Source of the DNA: Acidobacteriota bacterium
Lineage (GTDB): Bacteria; Acidobacteriota; Vicinamibacteria; Vicinamibacterales; UBA8438
Assembly (NCBI GenBank): GCA_011523845.1
Contig: WTFV01000268.1
Coordinates: 1-64,000, forward strand
Direction of reading: 5' to 3'
DNA length: 64,000 bases
Of this stretch, positions 36,004-45,095 are shown one piece after another (position 1 is the stretch's first letter; every line of letters begins with the position of its first letter). The notes under the pieces are model-generated. The model searched no databases, had not been told where the DNA came from, and saw nothing but the letters and a program-made list of their open reading frames with translations. The position numbers and the translations under genes were made by a program.

Positions 36004-37320
36004 TTACCGCCGCGCCGTTCCGGGCGCCTCCGTCGGGGAGACGGGCGCCGCGCCGGGAGGCGCCGCGGGAGGGGTGTCGGGGAACGGCAGCAGGTAGTGG
36101 GTCCGGGACCGGACCTCCGCCCCCTCGTGCGCCACCTCGACGCGCAGCCGCCGCGTCCGCCGGGTCTCGTCGGGGTTGGACGAGTAGAAGCCGAGCACGT
36201 AGTAGTCGCTCGTCTCGGCGTCGATCTCGGTGAACGCCTCGCGGAACGTGTTGCGGTTCACCACCGCTATCCCGCCGGTCAGCTCGGCCAGCGTCCGCAG
36301 CGACGAGTGCTGCTTGCGGATGTACTCGTTCCACTCGGTGGTCCGCAGGTCGAAGTCGAGATCCGGGATGGTGGTGAGCCCGCGGACGTCGATGGTGTAG
36401 AACGAGACGTTGGCGCGGTTCGCCTCGTCGACGAGCAGCAGCAGCTCGTTGTGCAGCTCCGAGTCGCTGAACACTTCGCCGAACGCGTCGACCGTCGCGA
36501 ACTGATCGAGGGCCGGCTCGTCGAACTCCGGCAGATCGACACCCTCGAAGAATCCCACCTCCTGCATCGACTCGATGCGCGCGTTGACGCGGCTGTCGTC
36601 GAACGGATTGAAGTTGTAGCCGGCGCTCACGTACAGGAAGACCTTGCGCCGGTGCCGGATCTGCTCGAGGCCGCGTACCGTCTCGATCGCCGTCTTGAAG
36701 GCGACGTGGGCGCGCCAGCGCGACTCGCCGAGCGACGAGAGCTGCGTCGCCCGGTCGATCAACTGCCGGGGATCGAACGCCTCTCCCACCGCCCGGTCGA
36801 TGGCCCGCAGCCGGTTCCGGTCGCTCGTCATCTGCACGCGGATGGCCGACTTGCCGCTCGAGATGATCCCGAACTCGTCTCCCTCGTGGATCAGCGTATC
36901 CGGCAGCAGATCCATGACCCGATGGATCAGCGGCGTGTCCGGCGGCCGGATGTGCAGGTCGTCGATGAAGATGACGAAAATGCGTCCCGGCGTCGCCAGG
37001 CCCGCGGGCTGTGTCCGTCCGGGCAGGATGATCCCCTCCTGCACCGGCGGTGGGGGCAGCAACTGGTTGAAGACGCGTCCGCCGTGAACCATGACGAGCG
37101 AGGCGAGCCGCTGCGGCGCGCCGTCCTCGTAGATGGTGAAGTCGTCGCGTGTCAGATCGGGAATGAACTGCCCCTCGCCGTCCCGCACGATGACGTCGGT
37201 GGTCACCAGGGTGACGCCCGAACGAAACACCGGCGGCGGCTGCGCCTCGGTCGTGCCGGCCGTGACGACTGCGAGCAGGGCGAAGGTGAATGCGGCCTTC
37301 CGTGCGGGGTTCGGCACCAT
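36004..37320 (-). CDS. VWFA-related protein of the acidobacterial type
   Basis: 438 residues. ATG 37320 opens a signal peptide ending TEAQP. The N-terminal motif FRSGVTLVTTDVIVRDGEGQF and the phrase DLTRDDFTIYEDGAPQ are typical of the VWFA-related acidobacterial domain family. The von Willebrand A-like fold spans about 125-345, but the metal site begins FIDDLHI, so the canonical DxSxS is not intact. It ends with a Pro/Ala-rich tail. A TATACT box lies 7 bases upstream of the ATG, with no obvious ribosome site, suggesting leaderless expression. These proteins are secreted and abundant in Acidobacteria; their role is unknown. Confidence 0.9.
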   Translation of the reverse strand: MVPNPARKAAFTFALLAVVTAGTTEAQPPPVFRSGVTLVTTDVIVRDGEGQFIPDLTRDDFTIYEDGAPQRLASLVMVHGGRVFNQLLPPPPVQEGIILPGRTQPAGLATPGRIFVIFIDDLHIRPPDTPLIHRVMDLLPDTLIHEGDEFGIISSGKSAIRVQMTSDRNRLRAIDRAVGEAFDPRQLIDRATQLSSLGESRWRAHVAFKTAIETVRGLEQIRHRRKVFLYVSAGYNFNPFDDSRVNARIESMQEVGFFEGVDLPEFDEPALDQFATVDAFGEVFSDSELHNELLLLVDEANRANVSFYTIDVRGLTTIPDLDFDLRTTEWNEYIRKQHSSLRTLAELTGGIAVVNRNTFREAFTEIDAETSDYYVLGFYSSNPDETRRTRRLRVEVAHEGAEVRSRTHYLLPFPDTPPAAPPGAAPVSPTEAPGTARR

Positions 37321-37327
37321 GTCCCGC

Positions 37328-37333
37328 AGTATA
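37328..37333 (-). promoter_or_regulatory. TATACT box 7 nt before ATG 37320
   Basis: Five of six bases match TATAAT; its position predicts a transcript starting at the ATG. Confidence 0.5.
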
Positions 37334-37543
37334 GCGCGCCGAAACCGTCGCAGGGCTCCGTGTCGGCCCCGGCCCCCACCGCCCCGGGACCTTGCGCCCC
37401 GGAACTCGTTTCGTTGCGTTCTGCGGCGCAAGCTCCCGGCCCGGCAGCCGGCGCCAGTGACTCCGATCATCACCGCACCCGGGCGCGCCACGAGCCCGCA
37501 CCGTCCGCTCGTCGCCGCCCCGGGGGGCGCGTGGCGAGCCTCC

Positions 37544-37572
37544 TTGCGTGGCCGGATCGCCGGCACTACAAT
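37544..37572 (+). promoter_or_regulatory. Sigma-70-like promoter for the 37668 TonB receptor
   Basis: TTGCGT (37544-37549), 17-bp spacer, TACAAT (37567-37572), followed about 87 bp later by gaggtg and ATG 37668. Confidence 0.5.
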
Positions 37573-37667
37573 CGCGGCAAGGAGGTTCCGTCGGCCGTAC
37601 AGACGAAGCGCCTGAACGGTCAGACGCAGAACCACGGCGATTCGTTCCGTTCGATCGCGAGGTGTTC

Positions 37668-40600
37668 ATGTCGCACGTGTTCAGGCAACGGTTCGGCTTC
37701 GGCGTCCGCACCTCCGCCGCGCTCTGCGCGGTTCTCTTGTGTACGGGCGGCGCTTCGGCGCAGCAGCTCGGCGGCATCTCCGGGCAGGTGACCGACAACA
37801 CCGGGGGCGTCCTGCCAGGGGTCACCGTGGAGGTGACGTCCCCCGCGCTCGGCGCGCCGCAGGTGGCGTTCACCGACGGGGCGGGGCTCTTCACCGTGGT
37901 GCAGCTCCCGCTCGGGGACTACACCGTCACGTTCACGCTGCCCGGCTTCTCCACGGTCGTCCGCGACGGAATCACGATCGGCGCCGGGTTCACGGCGACG
38001 GTCGACGCCCAGATGGCGGTCGGGTCGGTGGAGGAGACCATCACCGTGACCGGCGAGGCGCCGGTGGTCGACGTGCAGACCGTGCGCCAGCAGGCCGTGC
38101 TCGACACCGAGGAGCTCGACGTCCTGCCGGTGGGCAACTACGGCCTGCAGACGATCGCGCAGGTGACCCCCGGGTTCACCGAGGACCGGGCGGACGTCGG
38201 CGGCACCCGCGACACGTGGTCGGCGCAGGGGGCCTACCGCTTCTACCACGGCAAGCCCGGCACCCGGGCGTCGTTCAACGGCTTCCGAAACCAGTACTAC
38301 ATCGGCACCGCCTCCGGCTCCGGCTACATCACCAACTCCGACACCATCGGGGAGATGCAGGTCGAGATAGCCGGCATGGGCGCCGAGAACGGCTCCGGCA
38401 GCACCACGATCAACGCCATCCCGCGCGAGGGGAGCAACACCTTCACCGCGTCGCTCAACACCAAGTATTCCGGCAGCGGCATGCAGTCGGAGAACCTCAC
38501 GCCGGAGCTGAAGGAGTTCGGCATCGAGCCGCCGCAGATGGTCAACATCTGGCGCGCCGCCGGCACGGTCGGCGGCCCGATCGTGACGGACAGGGCGTGG
38601 TACTACACCTCCATCGCACGCTGGGGCCGCCGCATCCAGCCGCCGGGCGGCTTCTTCAACGCCCTGCAGGGGCACAACGAGTTCGGGTCGGCGGGAGCCC
38701 CGTTCCCCGACCCTCGAACGGCGGGAGCGTACGAGATCGAGGACCCGTTCGGCCTGCGAGGCGGGCCCGGCACGCCCGGCTTCTACAACACCCGGACCAT
38801 CTTCCACGAGCGCGACCCCAGCCGGCCGGCCTTCGACTACGACTGGAACCGGACCCACGCCGTCCGCCTCACCTGGCAGGCGGCCGAGCGGCACCGCTTC
38901 GCGAGCTTCCTCGACATCCAGAAGGACTGCCGCTGCACGACCGGCTACACCGGTCAGTTCGCGATCGAGAACGAGAACGGGTGGGACATGTGGCCCAACG
39001 GCGTCGTCCAGGGCTCGTGGACGTCGCCCGTCACCACGCGCCTGCTGCTCGAGGCGGGCGGCGGCTGGCAGACTGCGAACTGGGTCAACTTCCCGGCCAC
39101 CGGAGTGGTCGACGGCCAGGACCGCCACATCCGTGACGCGGGCACGGGGTACCGCTGGGGATCGCCGCTGCTCAACATCGCGCCGCGCGCGCGGACCGGC
39201 CGGAGCATGGAGTACTTCCGGATGTCGTACGTCACCGGCTCGCACAACTTCCGCCTCGGCGTGACGCTCGAGCAGGCGTTCAACGACGAGGAGCGGACCA
39301 CCGGCCACGCCGACACGCTGTGGTGGCTGCTGTTCAACGGCAACCCGCTGCGCCTGTACTACTACGCGCAGCCGTACTTCCAGCAGGAGCGCATGCACTC
39401 CGAGCTGGGACTCTACGTCCAGGATTCGTGGACGATCGGGAACCTGACGCTGACGGGTGGGATACGAACCGACTACGTCACGATGGGTTTCCCGGCGTCC
39501 CAACTGGACGCGGGTCCCTTCGTCCCGGCCCGGACGGTACCGGAGCTGCGGGGCGTGCCGGACTGGACCGACGTCAACCCGCGCGGCGGCATCAGCTACG
39601 ACCTGACCGGCGACGGCCGGACCGCGCTGAAGGTGTCGATGGGGCGCTTCAACGAGCTGACCCGGAGCCGGCTGACGCGCGAGTTCCACCCGTTCACGTC
39701 GTCGGTCTCGTCGGCGTGGCGGTCCTGGTTCGACGCCAACCAGAACTGGATTCCGGACTGCGACACGCGGGACTTCACGCCGAACGGGGAGTGCGGCGGC
39801 ATCGACAACGTCAACTACGGCCAGTTCCCGGATCTGGGTCCGGAGGACTACGTCTTCGGCAACCTGGAGGGATGCTCGGAAGCGAGCCCGGAGGCCTGCC
39901 CCGCGACGACGTTCGACCGGGACGTCCTGTACGACAACCGGCCGTATACCTGGGACTTCCTGGCCGAGATGCAGCGCGAGCTGCTGACCGGGCTGTCGGT
40001 CAGCGCCGGTTACAACCGCAACTGGTCGGGCGGCTACTGGGTGTCGGACAACCTGCTGACCAGTCCCGGGGACTACGACGAGTACTGCATCTCGGCGCCG
40101 TCGGGCGGGCGGCTGTTCGACGTGGTCGGCGGCGACATCTCGCCGGGCCAGACGCTCTGCGGGTACTACGACATCAGGCCGGAGCTGTTCGGCCAGAGCA
40201 AGCGGCTGGTGACGCTCGCCGACAAGTACGGGGCGCAGACCCGAGAATGGAACGGATTCGTCTTCTCGGTCGACGGCCGTCTGCCGAACGGCATCCGCGT
40301 GACCGGTGGTCTCGACCTGGGGACGCAGTCGGTGAGCAACTGCTTCACCGTGGACGAGCCGAACCAGCCGCGCGACCTGTTCAACGCCCTGCCGCCGGGC
40401 GGCCCGAACTGCAGCCACGTGCACTCGTGGGGCAACCTGGCGGACTTCCGGATGCACGGCGACATCCCGCTGCCGTCGGACTTCACGCTGAGCTGGATCT
40501 ACAAGAACACGCCCGGCACGCCGATCAACGCCATCGGCGACTTCACCAACGCCGACATCCACTGCTGGGCGGACGGCAACGGCACCTGCGATCCGACGAG

Positions 40601-40874
40601 CACGCGGACCGGGTTCTCAGGCAGCTCCACCCGGACGCTCGCGATCACGGCGCCGAACCAGTACTTCACGAAGCGGTTCACGCAGCTCGACCTGCGGTTC
40701 CTCCGCACGTTCGATCTGGGCGACGTGCGGCTCGACACCAGCATCGACCTCTACAACGCGATGAACTCCAACTCGGTCCAGTCGATCGAGAACACCATCG
40801 GCATCGCGTTCGGCCGGCCGATCACCGTGCTCGACGCAAGGGTGCTGCAGGTGTACGCGAACCTGCGCTTCTAG
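37668..40874 (+). CDS. Oar-like TonB-dependent receptor
   Basis: 1068 residues; ATG 37668 follows gaggtg. A signal peptide ends ASAQQ. Residues 30-110 are the carboxypeptidase-regulatory-like domain (GQVTDNTGGVLPGVTVEV...LPLGDYTVTFTLPGF), then a plug (VEETITVTGEAPVVDV) and a large barrel ending YANLRF. Cys pairs in long loops (CRCTTG; CDTRDFTPNGEC) suggest disulphide-stabilised extracellular loops. A small secreted protein gene lies 34 bp downstream and shares the transcript up to a 13-bp hairpin at 41301. Ligand unknown; the outer-membrane location is well supported. Confidence 0.93.
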   Translation: MSHVFRQRFGFGVRTSAALCAVLLCTGGASAQQLGGISGQVTDNTGGVLPGVTVEVTSPALGAPQVAFTDGAGLFTVVQLPLGDYTVTFTLPGFSTVVRDGITIGAGFTATVDAQMAVGSVEETITVTGEAPVVDVQTVRQQAVLDTEELDVLPVGNYGLQTIAQVTPGFTEDRADVGGTRDTWSAQGAYRFYHGKPGTRASFNGFRNQYYIGTASGSGYITNSDTIGEMQVEIAGMGAENGSGSTTINAIPREGSNTFTASLNTKYSGSGMQSENLTPELKEFGIEPPQMVNIWRAAGTVGGPIVTDRAWYYTSIARWGRRIQPPGGFFNALQGHNEFGSAGAPFPDPRTAGAYEIEDPFGLRGGPGTPGFYNTRTIFHERDPSRPAFDYDWNRTHAVRLTWQAAERHRFASFLDIQKDCRCTTGYTGQFAIENENGWDMWPNGVVQGSWTSPVTTRLLLEAGGGWQTANWVNFPATGVVDGQDRHIRDAGTGYRWGSPLLNIAPRARTGRSMEYFRMSYVTGSHNFRLGVTLEQAFNDEERTTGHADTLWWLLFNGNPLRLYYYAQPYFQQERMHSELGLYVQDSWTIGNLTLTGGIRTDYVTMGFPASQLDAGPFVPARTVPELRGVPDWTDVNPRGGISYDLTGDGRTALKVSMGRFNELTRSRLTREFHPFTSSVSSAWRSWFDANQNWIPDCDTRDFTPNGECGGIDNVNYGQFPDLGPEDYVFGNLEGCSEASPEACPATTFDRDVLYDNRPYTWDFLAEMQRELLTGLSVSAGYNRNWSGGYWVSDNLLTSPGDYDEYCISAPSGGRLFDVVGGDISPGQTLCGYYDIRPELFGQSKRLVTLADKYGAQTREWNGFVFSVDGRLPNGIRVTGGLDLGTQSVSNCFTVDEPNQPRDLFNALPPGGPNCSHVHSWGNLADFRMHGDIPLPSDFTLSWIYKNTPGTPINAIGDFTNADIHCWADGNGTCDPTSTRTGFSGSSTRTLAITAPNQYFTKRFTQLDLRFLRTFDLGDVRLDTSIDLYNAMNSNSVQSIENTIGIAFGRPITVLDARVLQVYANLRF

Positions 40875-40908
40875 CGCTTTCGCACTGCATCGAGAGGAGA
40901 TGGAGACG

Positions 40909-41289
40909 ATGACTGCGAATACGAGCTGGAAGCGGGTGACGGTGCTGGCGCTGGCGATGCTGATCGCCTGCACGCCGTCGGCGTTCGCGGGAACACTTCT
41001 GGATTCGGCCATGCAGGCCGCGGCCGAGGTGACCGCCCGGCCGGCGCCGCCGCCGGATCGCGAGGCCCTGGTCGCCGGAACGTTCACCCGGCGGGCGGAG
41101 GCCCGCGCCGCGGCGATGCAGGCTCCGGCGGGCCAGGGCGACCGCGGCCGGTCGGGCAGGATGTGGGCGGTCATTGCGGCCGGGGTCGGCATAGGCCTGG
41201 CCATGATGGTGATCGACCGCAAGGTCGAGGACTCCACGCCGTCGACGCGCCGCGAGCGCCGGGACGGCTGCACGCTGTTCTGTTCGTGA
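40909..41289 (+). CDS. Small exported protein downstream of TonB receptor
   Basis: 126 residues from ATG 40909, 9 bases after aggag; ATG 40900 is an in-frame alternative. A signal peptide ends AFAG. A hydrophobic helix (about 85-102, MWAVIAAGVGIGLAMMVI) lies near the C-terminus and the tail has two Cys (DGCTLFCS). It is probably anchored in the inner membrane, with most of it in the periplasm. Its place right after the receptor, and the shared terminator, suggest an accessory role in uptake. No known family. Confidence 0.75.
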   Translation: MTANTSWKRVTVLALAMLIACTPSAFAGTLLDSAMQAAAEVTARPAPPPDREALVAGTFTRRAEARAAAMQAPAGQGDRGRSGRMWAVIAAGVGIGLAMMVIDRKVEDSTPSTRRERRDGCTLFCS

Positions 41290-41300
41290 TTGCGACTCCA

Positions 41301-41331
41301 GCCGGACGGCCGTGCGATACGGCCGTCCGGC
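41301..41331 (+). terminator. Perfect 13-bp hairpin after the TonB operon
   Basis: GCCGGACGGCCGT (41301-41313) pairs with ACGGCCGTCCGGC (41319-41331) around a 5-base loop, 12 bp after the stop at 41289. No T tract. Confidence 0.7.
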
Positions 41332-41502
41332 GGAGCGACCCGCCCGCGCAACGCCGGTCTCGTGCTGCCCGCCGCCGGCGGTAGAACCCGTGGCACGGAT
41401 TTCCCGGCTTCGCGCCGGCGATCCGGTCTGAGCTCTTGGCCCCGGCACGGCCGGACGCGCGCATGGACGAAACCTGGGTGAGCTCCCTGTAGCCGAGACC
41501 CG

Positions 41503-43149
41503 ATGAGGGATGCAGGATCGCATGTCCGTCTCGTGGCCGGATTGCTCGTCGCAGCGCTGCTGCCATTGCTGCTGACCGCCGCGTGCGGCGGAGCCGGCCC
41601 GTCGGGGACGGGCTCGGAGGGGCGTGCCGGGGGACGGGCCGAAGAGCGGCTGGAGCCGCTGGCGCTCCCCGATCTCGCGCGGGTCAGCGACTCGGTCCGG
41701 GAGCAGGTGCAGGCCCGGTGGCGGCCGGTCGAACGGCTCCAGGGCGACGGCGCGGCTTCCGCTCCGAGCGCGGCGGAGACTTACGGCGCCTTCGGCATGG
41801 TGCTGATGGCGGCAGAGTTTCCCAATGCGGCGGTCCCGGCGTTCCGCAACGCGCAGGCGCTGGCGCCGGCGGACGTGCGCTGGCCCTACTATCTGGCTCA
41901 CCTGCACCGCGACGCGGGTGCGCTCGACGACGCGGCCGATCGTTTCGAGGCGGCGCGCCGGCTGCGGCCGGACGACATGGCGATCCTGGTCTGGCTGGGC
42001 GACGTGCGCCTGGCGCAGGGCGACGCCGGGGCGGCCGAGCCGCTGTTCGCGCGGGCGCTGTCGCTCTATCCCGATTCGCTCTCCGCACGGTTCGGCCTGG
42101 CCCGGTCGGCCCTGATGCGTGAGGATTTCGCGTCGGCCGCCGAGGGTTTGGAGGAAATCCTGGCGCTGGAGCCGTCGGCGACCGCGGCCCACTACCCGCT
42201 GGGGCAGGCCTATCTCAGCCTCGGGGAGTCCGAGCGGGCCCAGGAGCACCTGCGGCAGCGCGAGGCGGCCGACATCCGGCCGGCCGATCCGCTGATGGCG
42301 GCCCTGGACCGACTGCTGGAGAGCGCCCAGGCCTACGAGACCCGCGGTATCGAGGCGCTCAACCGCGAGGACTGGAACGGCGCGGTCGCCGCGTTCCGGC
42401 GCGGCCTCGAGATCGACCCGGAGGACGCGGAGCTCCGGCACCGACTCGGGACCGCGCTCTACCTGCGGGGCGACGTCCGGACGGCGCGCACCGAGCTGGA
42501 GCGGGCCGCGGCGGAATCGCCCGAGCTGGCGCAGGCGCACTACAGCCTGGGCGTGCTGCTGCAGGACGAGGGCCGCCACCGGGAGGCGGCCGAGCGGTTC
42601 TCCGCGGCGCTGCGGGCGCGGCCTTCGTACGTGGAGGCGCGTCTCCGGCTGGCTGTCAGTCTGCGCCGGTCCGGCGATCCGGAGGGGGCGCTGGCGGAGT
42701 ACCGGCGCGTGTCGCGCACGGACCCGGACCTGGTCGAGGCGGCCTTCGGAGAGGCGATGGCGCTGGTCGTGCTGCACCGCTGGGGCGAGGCCCGGACGCG
42801 GCTGGAGCAGGCCGCCGAGGCGTATCCCGGGGATCCGGGGGTGGCGCACGCCCTCGCGCGCCTGCTGGCCGCGGCGCCGGACGAGCGTGTCCGCGACGGC
42901 GGGAGGGCCCTGACCATGGTCGACCGCCTCGCGTCGCAGGGGCGGACCTTCGACCTGGGCGAGACGATGGCGATGGCGCTGGCGGAGGTGGGCGCCTACG
43001 ATCGCGCGGCGGCCCTGCAGCGGGACCTCATCACGGGGGCCCGGCGTGCGGGCCTGCCCGGCGTCATCCGCCGGCTGGAGGACAACCTCCGGCGCTACGC
43101 GCGGGGGGAGGCGTGCCGGATGCCGTGGCCGGACGGGGAAGTGCCGTGA
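41503..43149 (+). CDS. TPR lipoprotein, coupled to a CRTAC1-type gene
   Basis: 548 residues. The lipobox TAAC gives Cys28. LALPDLARVSDSVREQVQ takes the place of the MHPAVQ leader motif of its relatives. About ten TPRs follow, and the end is EACRMPWPDGEVP, a variant of the CRTPWRDDE signature. Its stop overlaps the GTG of the CRTAC1-type gene (GTGA), so the order here is TPR first, the reverse of 10588/12341. The preceding 213 bp holds the TonB operon terminator and no clear promoter. Confidence 0.9.
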   Translation: MRDAGSHVRLVAGLLVAALLPLLLTAACGGAGPSGTGSEGRAGGRAEERLEPLALPDLARVSDSVREQVQARWRPVERLQGDGAASAPSAAETYGAFGMVLMAAEFPNAAVPAFRNAQALAPADVRWPYYLAHLHRDAGALDDAADRFEAARRLRPDDMAILVWLGDVRLAQGDAGAAEPLFARALSLYPDSLSARFGLARSALMREDFASAAEGLEEILALEPSATAAHYPLGQAYLSLGESERAQEHLRQREAADIRPADPLMAALDRLLESAQAYETRGIEALNREDWNGAVAAFRRGLEIDPEDAELRHRLGTALYLRGDVRTARTELERAAAESPELAQAHYSLGVLLQDEGRHREAAERFSAALRARPSYVEARLRLAVSLRRSGDPEGALAEYRRVSRTDPDLVEAAFGEAMALVVLHRWGEARTRLEQAAEAYPGDPGVAHALARLLAAAPDERVRDGGRALTMVDRLASQGRTFDLGETMAMALAEVGAYDRAAALQRDLITGARRAGLPGVIRRLEDNLRRYARGEACRMPWPDGEVP

Positions 43150-44954
43150 GCGGCGTCACTTCATCCGCGCAGGGTGGCCGGCAGGGTATCGGCATAGGGT
43201 TCCTCGGTGTCCGGCGATCCGCCGCTCTCTGTATCGCCTGCATGGCGCTCATCCTCCATGGAAGCGGCGCGGCGGGGCAGTCCGGCACCGCGGGGTCGTC
43301 CGGCGCAGCGTGGCGGTCCGGCGCCTCGAGCCGGTCCGGTGCGACGGCACAGTCCGGCACGGCGGGAACCGTGACGTTCACCGATGTGACGCAACAGGCC
43401 GGCATCGATTTCACGCACGACAACGGCGCGGCGGGAGATCACTGGTATCCCGAGCTGTTCGGCGGCGGCGTGGCCGTGCTCGACCTGGATACCGACGGCT
43501 GGCCGGACGTGCTGTTCGTCAACGGCAGGCAGTGGAGGTCGCGCGGGGAGACCCGCCATGGTCTGTTCCGCAACAACCGCGACGGCACGTTCACGGACGT
43601 CTTCGCCGGCAGCGGTCTCGATGGCGCCGACGTCTACGGCCTGGGCGCCGCGGTTGCCGACTACGACAACGACGGGCACGACGACGTCTTCATGACCACG
43701 GTCGACGGCGGCCGACTGTATCGCAACGCGGGGGACGGCACGTTCCGCGACGCAACCGGCGCCGCGGGTGTCGGGGACGGCCGGTTCGCGGTCGGCGCCG
43801 CGTGGCTCGACTACGATCGCGACGGACTGGTCGACCTGTTCGTCGGCAACTATGTGGACTGGTCGCCCGAGACGGACACGGGATGCGGGACTCCGCGCGG
43901 ATACTGCGGCCCCGACGCGTACCGGCCGGTCGCGCCGACCCTGTACCGCAACGCCGGGGCCGGGCGCTTCGAGAACGTCACCGCGGCTGCGGGTCTGGAC
44001 GATCCCACCGACAAGGCGATGGGGGTCGCCGTCCTCGACTACGACGCGGACGGTTGGCCCGACCTGTTCGTCGGCAGCGACCGCGTGCCCGCGAAGCTGT
44101 ACCGCAACGACGGCGCCGGGCGATTCGCCGATCACGGACTGCGGGCCGGGGTGGCGCTGAGCGAGCGCGGACGGGCCCGCGCCAACATGGGGGTCGACGC
44201 CGCGGACTACGACCGGTCGGGCCGGCCGGACCTCCTCGTCGGCAACTTCCTCCACGAGATGCTCGGCCTCTACCGCGCGACGGAGGACGGTTTCTTCATC
44301 GACGCCGCGCCACGCACCACCGTGGGCCGGGCGAGCTACCAGTCGGTAACCTGGGCGGTCTTCTTCCTGGATGTCGACCTCGACGGCCATCTCGACATCT
44401 TCGCCGCGAACGGCGGCACCGACGAGTCGCAGGGAATGCTGGACTCCCGGGCGCGGCTCGCCCAGCCGCCGCTGCTGCTGCGCAACCGGGGCGACCGCAG
44501 GTTCGACGACGTCAGCCGCGCGGCCGGAGACGCGTTCGGACGACCGGCGATGGGGCGCGGCGCCGCCTACGCCGACTTCGACGGCGACGGGGATCTCGAT
44601 CTCGTCCTCACCGCGCTGAACGGCCCGGCCCGGCTGCTGCGCAACGAGGGCGGCAACCGGAACCACTGGCTGCGGGTCCGGCTGGCCGGTGCCGGGTCCA
44701 ACCGGCGCGGCATCGGCGCGGTGGTGCGGGTCACGAGCGCATCGGGCGTCCAGTGGCAGGCGGTGCGCAGCGGTTCGAGCTACGCCTCGCAGAGCGAGCT
44801 GCCGCTGACGTTCGGCCTCGGGCGCGATGCGGCAGTCGAGTCGCTGGAGGTGACCTGGCCGTCCGGCGCGACGCAGCGCTTCGCGGACATCGCCGCCAAC
44901 CAGCGGGTCGTCATCGACGAGGCGGCCGGCCTCAGCCAGGAGCCTGGCGAATAG
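43146..44954 (+). CDS. CRTAC1-type FG-GAP / ASPIC-UnbV secreted protein
   Basis: 602 residues from GTG 43146, which overlaps the TPR gene's stop. After a Gly/Arg start, a signal-like helix (SAALCIACMALILHGSGAAGQ) and a Ser/Gly/Ala-rich linker come the loops DLDTDGWPD, DYDNDGHDD, DYDRDGLVD, DYDADGWPD, a decayed DYDRSGRPD, DVDLDGHLD and DFDGDGDLD. The ASPIC/UnbV domain follows, with SSYASQSELPLTFGLG. It is the sister of the 31102 protein. Upstream in-frame codons belong to the TPR gene, and the GTGA overlap argues for this start. Confidence 0.9.
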   Translation: MSGVTSSAQGGRQGIGIGFLGVRRSAALCIACMALILHGSGAAGQSGTAGSSGAAWRSGASSRSGATAQSGTAGTVTFTDVTQQAGIDFTHDNGAAGDHWYPELFGGGVAVLDLDTDGWPDVLFVNGRQWRSRGETRHGLFRNNRDGTFTDVFAGSGLDGADVYGLGAAVADYDNDGHDDVFMTTVDGGRLYRNAGDGTFRDATGAAGVGDGRFAVGAAWLDYDRDGLVDLFVGNYVDWSPETDTGCGTPRGYCGPDAYRPVAPTLYRNAGAGRFENVTAAAGLDDPTDKAMGVAVLDYDADGWPDLFVGSDRVPAKLYRNDGAGRFADHGLRAGVALSERGRARANMGVDAADYDRSGRPDLLVGNFLHEMLGLYRATEDGFFIDAAPRTTVGRASYQSVTWAVFFLDVDLDGHLDIFAANGGTDESQGMLDSRARLAQPPLLLRNRGDRRFDDVSRAAGDAFGRPAMGRGAAYADFDGDGDLDLVLTALNGPARLLRNEGGNRNHWLRVRLAGAGSNRRGIGAVVRVTSASGVQWQAVRSGSSYASQSELPLTFGLGRDAAVESLEVTWPSGATQRFADIAANQRVVIDEAAGLSQEPGE

Positions 44955-44978
44955 CCCGTCGTTGAGGAAGCCAGGAGT

Positions 44979-45019
44979 CTGCGCCGCAGAACGCAGCGAA
45001 GCGAAGTGCTGCGGCGCAG
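44979..45019. terminator. 11-bp stem between convergent genes
   Basis: CTGCGCCGCAG (44979-44989) pairs with CTGCGGCGCAG (45009-45019) around a 19-base loop. The left arm is part of ggagtctgcgccgcagaa, which recurs at 56328. Confidence 0.5.
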
Positions 45020-45095
45020 GGGCATGGAGCGGAGGGGATGGGCCGAAACGCCGAGCCAGCGGGGCGTTTCGGGGCGCTCGAACGGAAGGCCGGGG

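Larger units (their letters stand above)
37321..37667. other. Divergent intergenic region, 347 bp
   Basis: It contains the TATACT box of the VWFA gene (37328-37333), a short repeat word ttctgcggcgcaagctcc (about 37419-37436) related to words at 44969, 46713 and 56328, and the promoter of the TonB receptor (37544-37572). No gene is apparent. Confidence 0.55.

Noticed and set aside
36097..37791. A 564-codon frame opposite the VWFA gene
   Set aside because: No domain, Arg/Val/Asp-rich; it crosses the promoter region and the TonB start.
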